From contig OZ007514.1 in assembly GCA_963931865.1 (NCBI GenBank), forward strand, positions 4,642,084 to 4,706,083: a stretch of 64,000 nucleotides of DNA, written 5' to 3'. The notes below the pieces were generated by a model that made no database searches, was not told the DNA's origin, and saw nothing but the letters and a program-made list of their open reading frames with translations. This DNA comes from Axinella damicornis (taxonomy: Eukaryota; Porifera; Demospongiae; Axinellida; Axinellidae). A program made the translations under genes and the position numbers. Positions 46,380 to 58,752 of the stretch are shown in pieces (position 1 is the first letter of the stretch; each line of letters starts with the position of its first letter).

Positions 46380-47290
46380 GGCTCAAATGAATTGATACGT
46401 ACACTCCCTATAAGATGTGATCTTCGAACTTTCTATCGTAGGCTCAGTATAATCATCACTATTCATAGGAGGAGCTCCCCCACAATTGCTTTCCCAACAT
46501 TGTGAAAACTGCTCTGTATAATTATGTATATCCCCAACCAACAAGTTGTGCATTGTGCTGTCTGCAGTGTCACTGTTATAATTATGATGGCTGTTATTTC
46601 ACAAACCATCCACCAGTTAACGTTGATCCACCACTCATCATCATTAATTTTTACTGCTTAATCCATACTCATCGAAATTTCACCGATTAGTAGTATCAAT
46701 CAGATGCACCAACAACACATTTATAAATAACCAAGCAGGCATAGTTGCTGCTATATATGGCAGGAGACTCAGTATCAATAAGCATCCGTAATCGCAAATT
46801 CTGAGGAAATTCACCCCTATATGCTAATTTAATACATGTCACTAGTCAGACTAACTCCAGTGTACAACTGACTATGGACTCTGTTGTACCAACACCCTCC
46901 CATTGGCCCCTGCCGTTTGCTGTGCTGTTGGTATTCAGCCTACATCTTTCCAATACCACCTTGAAGTCTCATGGTACTGCTTTGGGGTTAAGTATATAAT
47001 CAGTCCTAAAAGTGTCCATTTATTTTCTCAGCAATCACAAGCCGTAGCTATATGGTGCTTGGAGCTTACTCTGACAGTGGATTCTCTGCACATTTTGAAC
47101 ATAACCACGCAACCATGGCATTAGTGGTCTGGACATTCCACATACTGTGAATAGCCATCTGTTGTACCCTCCTTCTCATCCTTTCCTTGTCCTTCAACTC
47201 TGACCACACCACCTGGCCTAAAACAGTAGTTATCAATAATAACCCCTATATCAAAATGTTCCCAGGTATAATGATATCGTTTGAAGCAAC
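46380..47290 (+). pseudogene. Degenerate beta-helix family middle segment (unit B)
   Basis: Counterpart of 29585-30575. It retains GATGTGATCTTCGAACTTTC, CACTGTTATAATTATGATGG, ACTATGGACTCTGTTGTACC and ATGTTCCCAGGTATAATGAT in collinear order with copy 2, interrupted by many indels. No coding capacity. Confidence 0.8.
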
Positions 47291-47854
47291 GTTGTGTAGC
47301 TACTGTGATTGATCAAACATAAAGGAAAAGATACGAAAGCAGGCAACTTTAGCAAAATACTGAAGAAGTATGTTAGCTTCTGTCCTACACTGAAAAGGGT
47401 GAGTCCAGTCCAGTCCAGTCCACCGGTCCAGTGAATCAAGTCACCTAGCAAAATCGATTGATTTTCCCCCCGCGTTTCCATCATTTCTGCGAAGTCCACT
47501 TGCCCCATTTTTTCCCAGTGTACTTTGGCCGCTATTGCGGGAGACTGTGCGCCGAATTTATAGCTATCGCCCTCGACGTTCACGTCTTAGAATCTAGCGG
47601 CAACATTCAAGGTGTCCGTGTAGCCACGCCTGTGCAGGAAGTTCGTCTTCTGAGAACTAGAAGTGGGCGCGGCTCTGAATTAGTCTGGACCCCACCCGTA
47701 CCCGCACTGATGAATATAGACACATACGTCATCACGATATATTTATTTCCGCTTTTACGGTCTCCTTGTTGGTGCATTTGTCCATCGTCTGGCAAGGAGC
47801 CCTTGGCATATTTAAACTGTATAACTTCGTTCGCAGGTGCGGTTAGTCTCAAGA

Positions 47855-50800
47855 ATGTCAAAAATACTGCCAAAGAGGGGCGCACTGCGTGCTGAAGATG
47901 TAGAACTAACCCATGGAAAGCTGGGCCTGGATTCTAGGGCTCGGAGACAAGTCTCAGTTGAGGAACAAAGCCTGGAGTCTCGGAAGCGAGCTGACGCAAT
48001 ACAAAAGAAAGCTTACTCTGAACTCATTAATGTACGTTTGCATTAATGAAAGGGGGTAGGGCTCTATCAAGCAGTGTATCAGTTTAATAAGTTTCTTGCG
48101 TTGTAAATTTTGCAGAAAGAATACCATCCAATTGAAATTAAGGACCTGTACACCGACCTGAAGGATGGAGAGCGCCTCATTGAACTTCTGCAAGTGATCT
48201 CTGAAAAGAAAATACCGGTCCAAACCAGCAGAGGAAGCAGGCCCGAGGCTGCAGAGAAGTTTATGAGCCTTGAGAGGATCCAGACAGCACTTGAGTTTCT
48301 GAAGCAATATGGTAATGTAAGTATTATGTTAACTATAGTAGCTACATTTGATAACTTGTATTATTTGTTGGCTCAGGTAAAGCTGGAGAATATCCGACCA
48401 ATTGATATTGAGCAAGGAAAGGAGAAAGAAACTCTGGCCCTGACGTGGGCTCTCATGCAGTATCGACTAAAAAGTGAGGAGCTCGTACTTATTTTGATGT
48501 AGCTATATGATAGAGCTATAGTAATGTTGCTATAGCTGCATGATCAACATCCTCCGATTAGTTCAGCTAGTTTGTTATAAAACTGCAGCTGCATGCGGTA
48601 CGACAGTCTACTATACACATAGTAGGTGATGTAAGGCAACAAGTAACTGCAGGTGCAGCAGCATAGAATGTGGTTGCCTTGTCACCCTATTAACATAAGG
48701 GAGGTATAACAATTCCAGGTATTGCTTGTGTTCTATGTGGGAGGATCAACGGTATGCAGCTTGTACTGTATTAGGTGTCAAGTGAATATAGTACAACACT
48801 ATACTGTTCTCAGAATCAACAGATTCAACACAATACACTGCAGTATATGAAATATTGTATTCAGTATATGTAGTTAGTACAAATCGTAAGTACACAACTA
48901 ATCAGGTTGCTGGTGCAATAACAAACTGAGTGTATTCATTGTCTAATATATATACATGCAAAAGAGTCAGCCTAAAGTATATAACATACAGTACACATTG
49001 CATGGAGGGCATGGTTGAAAGACTAGTATAGTGTAGTGAAGCGGACTCTAATTCCCGTTTCTGGCTTTCTGATTTCATGCAGTGCTCATCACTGTTAAAA
49101 AAGATGTGTACATGCACATTTCCGGTGTTCACCATTCAGAAAGTGGGGTGCTAGCGTAAGCAACCGATTATCACACAGATTTTGTACCTAGGTCCACAGC
49201 TCCAAGTAGCAACGTCCTACAAACTTCGAACTTGCATGAACTTGCACTTCAAAACGTTGGCTACAGTCCAATCATATTTATGAAGGGTACGATGAATTTC
49301 CTAAGCTAAGCAGTCAGAGCGGTTTCATACCTATTATTGCACAGTGTTGCGTATTATCATGCAGCCATATAGAAACTGTTCATACCAATTATCGCGCAGA
49401 GAGCATATCTCCGTTATAAATGAAAAACCTTACAGAGAAATGACAGAAAGGCAGGTAAAGACAGCTGATGGTCTCTAACTTGTGGCATGTGGCTGTGCTT
49501 CCATTCACATTACATAAACTTCCAACAGGAGCATATTGAGCCAGCGGCCCCTCATTGCGGTAGTTTAACTAGTGCAGTATCATATAACTTCTGGCAATAC
49601 CAAAGTAACGTATGTTTACATTATTTTCGGTGATAGGGATGGTGGAAAAGGCTGATCAAAAACAGCAGCCACCTGGTTCCAATTGCCAAGCTCTTGAAGT
49701 GGACCACCAGGAGCAGACAAGGTAACAATGTATTACCGTATAGCGGGAAAATTCGGTGGGGTTTTTAATTTGGTGATTTGGCGGTGTAGGAAAAAACGCC
49801 AAATTAAATTCCGCCAATATTAAACCCCACCCCAGCCGGCCACTTGGGTATGCACACGGTTGGACAAATCGATCGCAGCGAACTCGGAGAACGCACCTCT
49901 AGTTGTGAAGGTTTTACCAGCCAAGAACTAAACAAGGATGTCCAAGACTACATTGTAGCTATATAGCTATGAGAACAGTAGGAGGTGTGGTCAACACAGC
50001 GAAGGTTTCCCGAGCGCAATCCAGTCGCTCTCGGACGGTCTGACACAACTCTCTACTTTGAAGGTCTCCACAGCTGGCTGATAACTAACTGGCCGCACTT
50101 GATACAGTTCACACAATGCCTTGCCTTGCACCTAGCGCTGAGGCTCACGTCATAGCCATTATGTCATTGAGGATAAAATGGCCAAAATTAAAATTCAACA
50201 AATTAAAAAATACAGTGTTTTGGCTGAACTCGCCAAATTTAATGCCCGCCAAATTTTAGAGACCTCCAGGAGCAGACAAGGTAACAATTATATTGGTTGT
50301 GGTGAGTCCATAGCCTGAGCGTTGTCCAATTGCTTGATTCCAACAGCCGAGGTCCCCCCAAGAAGCAGACTGCAACAGACACTTTGCTACAGTGGTGTCA
50401 GAAGACAACACAAAGGTTGGTGGCTGCACGTTGTTTAGTATCTCTGTTGCTCCATGATGTGGAGACGAGTTAGTTACAGTAATGCCTGGGGCTAAGACTA
50501 TTGTGTGAAGTCATTCCTCAGTAATTGTCAGTGCATGCCCTGGCCGCAACAGCTACATTTAGGTGGTTGCATGTACCATTGTACCATTTGTTGTGTGCTT
50601 TAGAAACTGTTTTCCTTTTCAAAGTTTGCACACAATGTCAGTTCAGTTACCTTATATATACAACAATGGCTCAGTTATATTAGTGCATGAGATGATGCAG
50701 GGGTGTGTAGGCATTTGAAAGTGGGCTGTGAAGTAACCATCATAATTATAAGAAGGTCTTAACTGATGCCACGATTTGGAAAGCTTTTCCGAGATAAGTT

Positions 50801-53128
50801 AGCGGCACAGGTTTGCCGCAAACTGGAAGGCTTCTTCCAAAAGCTGGAAGGCTTTTTTCCAAGAATTGGAAGGTTTCTTCCGAAGACGTTGAAGGATTCT
50901 TCCGAAGAGTGCTGGCTTTGTACGTGCCTAAGTTTAAAATAAAAAAGAATGGTGCTTGTGTAAATTGAAAGGTCTGCACCTGCTTAGCACATAATTATGT
51001 CCATTGATTGAATCTCTGAAGTTGGAGGTGCTGAAGCGGCCCTATGCCACTTAGCCTCATTCCGAGGCCCCCGCACAGCTTTTCGTTGCTTACAGTACGG
51101 CATTCTTTGTACAACTGAGAATGGCACGGGCCTGGAACGAGGCTACGTATAATTATGCCACTGTCTTTTCACTATACATTATAACAACGTTGTTACTCCC
51201 TATAGTTATTCGGGGGTCAAGGTTACAGACTTTACTACGAGCTGGAAGGATGGATTGGCCTTCAGTGCCCTTATACACAAGCACAGGTAATGTAATGTAA
51301 TAGGAGTTATCAGTTGGCTGTGATAGTGTTATTCTCTCTGTATATAGGAGTGACCTCATCGATTTTGAGTCACTGGAGGTTGAGGACACTGCTTACAATC
51401 TCAATAATGCTTTTGATGTAGCCGAGAAACAGTTGGGAATTCCCAAATTACTGGATGCTGAAGGTTGTTACAGTTGCATTTATTTATAGCTATCAAGACA
51501 TCAACCATGCTTGCGACCATCAGGTTCCCTCTTTCTGGGCCTCTGCATCTGACATTTAGGCACAAGATAATTAATCAAATTGTTGATGCTGTCATAGCTA
51601 CAAAGAGGATTTCTGTCTTCAGAAGGGATTCAGTATAGCTAATGTGATGAAGTCCAAGTCATTTACCACACTAAAAACTAATGCAGCAGTTTCACAGGGA
51701 GATTCAAAGCACTGCAATTTAGCCGTTTCAGTGAAAACAAAGTGATCAAACTTCTGGATCCCTGGTAGCTACAAGAGAAACTATGTGCACGCTTATAACC
51801 ATCAGGTTTCCTCTTTCTGGGCTGTACCTTATCCTTGTATACCTAGGCTTTCCCCTGATTTTGTCTTGCAGCTTTGGGGAAAAGAAAGCCTGTCACATGT
51901 CTTGGATAATTGTTATGGTGCCAGCTCTGCTGGATGCAATGGCAATTACTAGATATCATTTTATCCCCTGCAGATATGGTCTTTCCTGATAAGCGGTCTA
52001 TTGTTGTGTACATATCCTTGTACTACAGCTTCTTTTGCTTGAAACATCACGAACCACCTCCAAGCCCAGTTGTTCCAGTCTTTGTGCCAACTCCTGACCC
52101 GGTTAGTTGCACGACCTAGAAACATCTATGCCAGAAGCTTATCTATTTTCTTTGTTTTATCTAGCCACATGTGGAAAGGGCACAACGTCAAGAGGCGGGT
52201 AATGAAACTCAAGCTTCAACTGGAGCAGGCAAATCGGGAATACAAACCACACCTGTTGTTCCAACCGCTCTACTACGTCCTAACCAGGTTAGTTGTGGAG
52301 CTAGCTTGCCTCATTCCCAAGCCATGCAGCATTTGTCACCTACAGTGCTACAACTTAGGTCTGAGTTCTTGCACATAACTACTGTGCCATGTGCACCAAT
52401 TGCAGCAATGGCAACGTTACCTATAGTGGAGATGGTGCAAAATATCACCCAAGCAATATTCATTTTGTTGTTGCATACTTGTGTCAGTCAGCATACAACA
52501 TTCAATGTGCTATGATTTGAGTTGATATAATTATTGTCTTAATTGCTCAATTGATTCACAGGCTAGGCCTCTCCCAGGCTAGGCCTCCCCCAACCTTTTA
52601 GGGATATCCTTTCTGTACACAAGGAACCAATGACAGTTTACACAATATAATATTATACAAGTAGCTTCGCTTGCTCAGCTACTTCGCCCTCGTTCGCCTA
52701 CGTGAGTAATCCGGCGCTGGACAGCTCTCTGTGCACTGAGCTGCTGCTCCCCAATTGCATCTGCTTCAGCTGATGCTCGCCGCTTGTGTCCGCTTCAGCT
52801 GCTGCTCCTCAATTGCGTCCACTTCAATTGCTTCTCCTGATTGCATCCACTTCTGCTGCTGCTCCCCAATTGCGTCTGCTTCAACTCCTGCTTCCCGATT
52901 GCTTCCGCTTCAACTGCTGCTCCCTGTTTGTGTCCGCTTCAATTGCTGCTCCCAGATTGCGTCAACTTTGACTGCTGCTCCCACATTGCATCCGCTTGTA
53001 GCCCCAGCTGTTTCGGCCCATGCCCAAAGTTCTCGAACATTCTTCGCGGAGTTCAAGGTTCAGTGAATTGAAATACGAAGGTCCCGCATCACTAGGCTAG
53101 TCCCACCCCACGAACATCCCACTTCTGT

Positions 53129-53168
<40 letters not shown>

Positions 53169-53924
53169 CACGCACATTAAAATATTGATGCATAACAAAG
53201 CTGAAGTTTTAATTCACCTTTGATGTACTGTTCCAAGTTCTCTATCATTAGAACTTCATATGCCATCCCCACTGGGAGTTAGGTTCTTGTGTAATCTATC
53301 CTCTGCTATCTGTTCCAACAGAAGATGGGAAGCACAGAAACCCAACAGTTAGCTAACAAACCTCAGTTAGCCAACGGAATTCAAACCCAAGCGTCCACTG
53401 CAGCTGGAACAGGTAAACCAGGAACACAAACCACTCAACCACCAACGCAGCCTGGACCATCTCCTCCCCCCTACTCTCCACCAAAGTATACACCGTATCC
53501 AGCATACCAACAGCCCTACCAGCAACCCAACTATCAACAGCCCTACCAGCGACCCAACTATCAACAGCCCTACCAGCGACCCTACTACCAACAGCCCTAC
53601 CAGCGACCCTACTACCAACAGCCCTACCAGCGACCCTACTACCAGCAGCCCTACCAGCAACAGCCGTATAGGCCTGCTTACTATCAGCAACCACGCGCTG
53701 CACCGCCCATGCAAATGATGCAGCAACAGACGATTCAGGTTCAGACTGGGTTGGGCATGCTGACGGTTGGCACTCAACAAGGTGCTGGTGGGACGCAGTC
53801 ATCATTTATGCAGTTGGGGTCAACCACAGTTGGTGCTGCACCCCGAGCGCAACCTGTCCAACCGACTGCCAAACCAACTGCCTACGCACCGACCAAGAGC
53901 AAAGGCAAAAAGTCCAAGAAATAG
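47855..53924 (+). CDS. CH-CH actin-binding protein with PYQ-rich tail, copy B, 559 aa
   Basis: Exons 47855-48031, 48116-48316, 48377-48473, 49637-49721, 50347-50415, 51206-51286, 51348-51463, 51974-52101, 52165-52287 and 53322-53924 join in phase with no internal stop. The two CH domains match copy A closely ([40 protein letters not shown]). Differences: one ~41-codon exon is missing (equivalent to 36763-36885), the tail has two more nine-residue [13 protein letters not shown] repeats, and small in-frame deletions occur in exons 1 and 4. All splice signals are kept, so both copies may be active. The function is inferred, as for copy A. Confidence 0.84.
51052..51145. mobile_element. Short MULE-like TIR element, unit B copy
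   Basis: Orthologous to 35647-35740. The left flank TATGCCACT recurs on the right after CGTATAAT. Confidence 0.7.
53131..53165. repeat. (CA)n microsatellite
   Basis: Uninterrupted CA dinucleotides, the counterpart of 37905-37942. Confidence 0.95.
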
Positions 53925-54464
53925 CACTTAGCTGCTGTAATTTAAATTGCAGGTAGAAGTAGAAAAGGATATACCGTATCCTGCTGTGCTGTGTAACTAA
54001 AAAACATATACATTGCAGTAACATTTTATCTAGTGCATTATACATGCATGTTGCAAATTTGTAGTACTCTGCTTCTTGAAAGTACTACTGTGTATACTAA
54101 AAGGTGTGTATATGGCACTGAGAAGGAATTTCAAACCTGACCATGCAGGAGACATCCTCATGGTTCAGTCCAGTTTTTGTTACTTGCAGCACTTTTTTTT
54201 TGTAATGGGAGAGCCTGGGAATGCATGAGGCTAACATGAATACACTTTCATGCATACCATGTTGCTATGGAAACGGTAGGTGATCTAGTATAGATAAACC
54301 ATAACATGCAAGTTGATGATACTGTCTTCTATGGTAGGAAGTATATCACACATATAGAGTCGATCAGTAGACTCTCTAATTTTGTAAGGATAGAGCAGAC
54401 ACGCTCACAATAGCTATATTATGCCCCCAAAGTTGTATCAAATCTCCCCGAATTCCTAATCAGC

Positions 54465-54760
54465 CAATCGTTGTGCTGCTCCAAGGCCTATCACTGCAAC
54501 TTTCCAATACCACCTTCCCTAATAACCATGGCACTCCTTTGGGGTTAAGTAAGGTGGCTATTATCAGTCCTAAAATGTCTCTTGTTGGTAATATTGGCTG
54601 TAACGGTGGTGCTGTTGCACTACTTGGTGAGATAGCTACACGTAAATTCACTTTCAAGAAGAAACACCCATTTATTTTTTCAACAACCAAGCCGTATATG
54701 GTGCGTATACAAGTGTGCAGATGGAGCTTACTCTGATAGTGGTTGCTCTGCACGTTTTGA
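54465..54760 (+). pseudogene. Beta-helix family fragment downstream of CH gene B
   Basis: Nearly identical to 39070-39330 and its flank (LLQGLSLQLSNTTFPNNHGT, NIGCNGGAVALLGEIA), marking the end of duplication unit B. Confidence 0.85.
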
Positions 54761-55280
54761 ACATGACTATGCAATCATTAATCTCTAATTGGTTGTTTTA
54801 ACCACAGAGTGGTTACTTGGTTGCAGACAAGCTGGAGACAGTGGTTTATGAGAGGTTCACTTAGGGCTTGTAGCGTAATTGCATAAGACAACCTGCAAAG
54901 GCAACTGGCCCAGATCATCTCACTGACAATCTTGAGGGGAACATCTACAAGGTCACTACAACTGGTTGTCATGGAAATTTTGGTGCCCTTGATTGCAGCA
55001 GGTCCCTCACAGATGTTCAGTGGTTAAGATCACATGATTATGGTTGTAGATAATCTGGGTCAGCTTCCTCTCGAGTTGACTTATGTGATTAGTCTCTCAA
55101 CCCCTTCTTCTAACCACTGTCTCCAGCTTGTCTGCAACCATGCAGGGTAGCTAGCTAGCTAGTTATAAATCTACTGGTTTCGTTTAAATGTGCTCCATTG
55201 TACCAGCACAACGTTACAAACTCTTACGTGTGTAGCTACTGGATCACCCAATTATAATGAGTGCATATTTAATAATTATA

Positions 55281-55560
55281 CAAGTAATAAAAAACATTTG
55301 AAAATGTAACAGGATGTAGAGATACCAGAACGGTAAAAAGTAAGGAAACAAGGCAGGGATGATCGCACAAAACAGTGAAGTATACAACCCCCCTACAGTA
55401 CAGAGATCTTTTTCCATATACGTGTATAATGAAAAAAGATATGTAGGGGGATTGTATACTTCACTGTTTTGTGCGATCATCCCTGCCTTGTTTCCTTATA
55501 CTTTTTACCGTTCTGGTATCTCTACATCCTGTTACATTTTCAAATGTTTTTTATTACTTG
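55281..55560. repeat. Long near-perfect hairpin, arms about 120 bp
   Basis: The left arm (CAAGTAATAAAAAACATTTG ... ACTTCACTG read inverted) at 55281-55404 pairs with 55442-55560 with very few mismatches. The loop is about 38 bases and includes a degraded inner stem. No coding capacity. Confidence 0.9.
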
Positions 55561-56130
55561 TTTATGTCTTTTTTTTTTAGCAGCAGCGCATGCAATTTGC
55601 CATCACAGAGCAGAAGTCGGCACGGTGTCCACACAAGTATAATAGTAGGAGTAGGTGCAAGTAGTAGGAGCCCTTGCTTTGGTATATGGACTCCGGTATT
55701 CACATTGGCTGAAGAATCACACCCAAGTCAACCCTTTTCTGGATGGATACTAAAGCAGTAATCCCTGTCTGAACTCTGAAGACCATAATATTATTAGCTA
55801 TACCAGAAGTAGCAAGATTTATAGTCTTTAGATATAGGCATTCAGCCCTCTCACAGAACACAGTAGGCAGTAACATACATAAATTATACGCAGATTAACC
55901 AGAGTTTAGAATTTACCTCGGTTTTATGAAGTAGCTACTGGTACGAAATTTAGTATGTCAACACAACGGCCACCCGGTTCGGAAACCTAACGTCAGTAGG
56001 TTTACTGTCAAAACAGGAAACCCTCGCACAAACATTACTGGGGAAGGTTTTCACGGTTTAATCAGCTAGATACCGTAAAACCTTGCGCTGATGAAGTACT
56101 GGAAGGGTTTCCATGTTTATGCACTACTAG

Positions 56131-57215
56131 TGTTCTGGTTGAAAGCAGGTTAGCCTCCTGTGATTCCAGTCACCGACGCCTATCCAGCGCTCCTGAGGCT
56201 TACACTTCGGTGTCTGACCTGTCACGGAGGGGTAGGTGTGTTGCTAGGTTGTATTTTTTTCTTTTTTTCCCCCTTCTTTTTTGTCTTTTGGTTGAGTGTT
56301 CATTCAGGGATGCTATATATAGTATAAGTATAGCTTATTCTTTTTTTCCCCCCTTTCTTTTTTTGTTCTTTTGGGTGTGTTCAATCGGGGCTGCTAGACT
56401 ATATAGGCTTATTCTTTTTTTTTTCCTTTTCTTTTTTCCCCCCTTTCTTTTTTTTCTTTTGGGTGTGTTCATTCATGGCTGCTACAAGTAGACTATATAT
56501 AGGCTTATTTTTTCCCCCTTTCTTTTGGGTGTGTTCATTCGGGGCTGCAACACGTATAGGCTTATTCTCCCTTCAGCTGATTTTGCTGTTCGTCTATATA
56601 CATTGCAATATTGTTTCCTTTCACATGACTTATAGTTATCGACACATGCATATCCCCGCCCCCACTGATAGACAGCTGTTCACACTAGATTTTCTATTTG
56701 GCTATAGCACGTTTACTCACACAATCATAACATAGCCATGCACAGATCGTGCTTTACGTTGCAAAGTCATAAAACCTAGCCGGCCCCTAGTAACCGTATT
56801 GCCGGATCGAGGCCCGAGCCGGGGACTCTCCATGTGTGTGGGCTCGAGCAACTATGTCTGGCCCATGGGGAGTAAACACAGGACCTAATTATCACTGCAG
56901 CCGTCATCGCCTGAAGTACATTCTGATAAGAGTTAGCATGCAACTAATAATTTCAGGGTGCAGGGGGGTCTTGTCAGGTAAATTGTCTGATGCCATTGTA
57001 TACGACCTCAGTTTCAGCTGAAGAGATTATATATGTCAAAAACATGAACCGTCCAAATGGGTCAGCCTGTACAGCTATATATGGAGTTAGATAAGGGAAA
57101 GGTAACATTATATTATACTTTGTGAATGATGTATGACTTGCAACTTTGGGGCGCCTGCAAATTAATTTTAACTGCATGCCTGCATTACGTACTATGATGA
57201 AAAGACTAGCACCAC
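56131..57215. repeat. 1-kb dispersed repeat, first copy
   Basis: Directly repeated at 62955-64000 (and beyond the window). It starts TGTTCTGGTTGAAAGCAGG and carries a long T/C-rich region with iterations of TTTTGGGTGTGTTCATTC and GCTTATT. It ends near ACTTGCAACTTTGGGGCGCC. No protein motif was seen. Confidence 0.88.
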
Positions 57216-57364
57216 TTCCACTTAAACCCATGCAGTCCATATATATCGATCATTATGCAGAATTTAAGTATAGGCAAAGCCCTTTCAGTTCTGAAAGTGG
57301 GTATATGTATCACCTCATTAATCGGATACAACTATCCACGCAAATTATCGATGTTGTGACCATC

Positions 57365-57455
57365 TAGCCTCGTTTCCAGGCTCCAGGCTTCGGGCCCCCT
57401 GTGCGTGTGCTGAAGAAAAATACAGCGTGCGCAGAGGAACCTGTGAACGAGGCTA
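57365..57455. mobile_element. MULE-like mini-TIR element, 91 bp
   Basis: TAGCCTCGTTTCCAGGCTCC and GTGAACGAGGCTA ends, flanked by the perfect 9-bp duplication GTGACCATC (57356-57364 and 57456-57464). Confidence 0.88.
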
Positions 57456-58290
57456 GTGACCATCCACTTGAACCACTTTTCATCATGCACCCAAAGTTAT
57501 CACCATATATGGTTGACCGAAACATTTATGTAGTGGAAGTCATGTGATATATGCATGATTGAAGTTTGTGGTGTCAGTTGCTGGATGATATGATCAGAGA
57601 TCTCTTCGAATCTGCTACTGCAAACGGTCAGGAGTTGATGACTACCCCTCAGCAGAACCGCCAGCCTGGGAGAGAGGCAGATCAGAGTGGTCAATGTGGT
57701 TCACACCAACTCAGCATTCAATTGGTGACTAATATGCTAGGTGTCTTGGGATAGGAGGGTGATACGAAGCTGGGATTTGCACCATTGTGATCAGCATGAA
57801 TGGAGCATTCCAATGATGTCCATTTTGCTGTCGGTTGAATTTATCACAAATATCCATGGAATATATATAGCCTTAGGCCGACCTTTATTTTTGACAAAAT
57901 GTGACCGAGATTTTAAGAACATCATTGGAAAGCTCTTTTTATGTTGACCACAACAGCACAATCCTCAGCTTCAAATTTCATTCACATACCGAGTGCAACG
58001 TTCTCTTCTAAGTCTATTCCCAGTGACCAATTGTGGTTCATTGGCCCATTGTTGGCAGTGCACTTCAGCTTTGCAAGCAGGGTGGACATGGGTTTGCACT
58101 TTTAGTGCTTCATAGAGCCCTTACAAGACCACTTGGAACTGGTTGCATTGCTAATTGGTCCAGGGCAAGCCTGAGGCCATTGACACTGCCCAAGTGTTCC
58201 AAGGGGAAAAGTGTGACTGGGGAGGGAGGGGTCTATCTTACTTAGACAATACCGGATAGCTATGGCAAACATTGTAAAAGGGCTTCAACC

Positions 58291-58685
58291 TAGACTCGTA
58301 CCCAGGCCCACATGCGGAATGCAGATGAGGGCCTGGTGACACTTTGCAAATTCCCATACGTGCACAGTCAGCATAACTGCATTAGCGATTAACTTGGATG
58401 CATTCGAAATCACGCGAAAGGTAGCTGTTGGTGATGGCTAAGTAGAACGTCCTTGCCAAGGAGCGACCAGAGGTGAGTCTTGAAGGCTAGAACAGCAGTT
58501 TTATCAAACAGCTAAATACACTTTCACAGGATAAAGAATGTAATTACTACGCAATAATTTGGCAATGGACGAATGTGATTCGCATACCCGAAATTAAGAC
58601 TGCTGAGCTCAGCACATACGGGAATTTAGCCAAGTGTCACCAGGCCCACTTCCGTGTTTCGCTTGTGGGCCTGGGAACGAGGCTA
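58291..58685. mobile_element. Non-autonomous MULE-like TIR element, family 1, 395 bp
   Basis: A relative of 4924-5328 over its full length. The ends TAGACTCGTACCCAGGCCCA and GGCCTGGGAACGAGGCTA are flanked by the perfect 9-bp duplication GCTTCAACC (58282-58290 and 58686-58694). Confidence 0.9.
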
Positions 58686-58752
58686 GCTTCAACCTACCAC
58701 CATGTAGAAGCCTGTCCACATCGCCTAATGAATTATTCATGATTGGTCTTAC

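Larger units (their letters stand above)
40250..54870. repeat. Tandem segmental duplication, unit B
   Basis: The second copy of the unit at 24830-39570. It lacks the two TIR insertions found in unit A at 32448 and 33136, has lost one CH-gene exon, and gained a LINE at 45023-46298. Divergence is a few percent in exons by eye, with small indels in introns. Confidence 0.92.

Noticed and set aside
57574..57693. Possible plus-strand exon (LLDDMIRDLFESATANGQEL)
   Set aside because: Acceptor and donor-like sites exist, but no neighbouring exon or family match was found, so it is not annotated.
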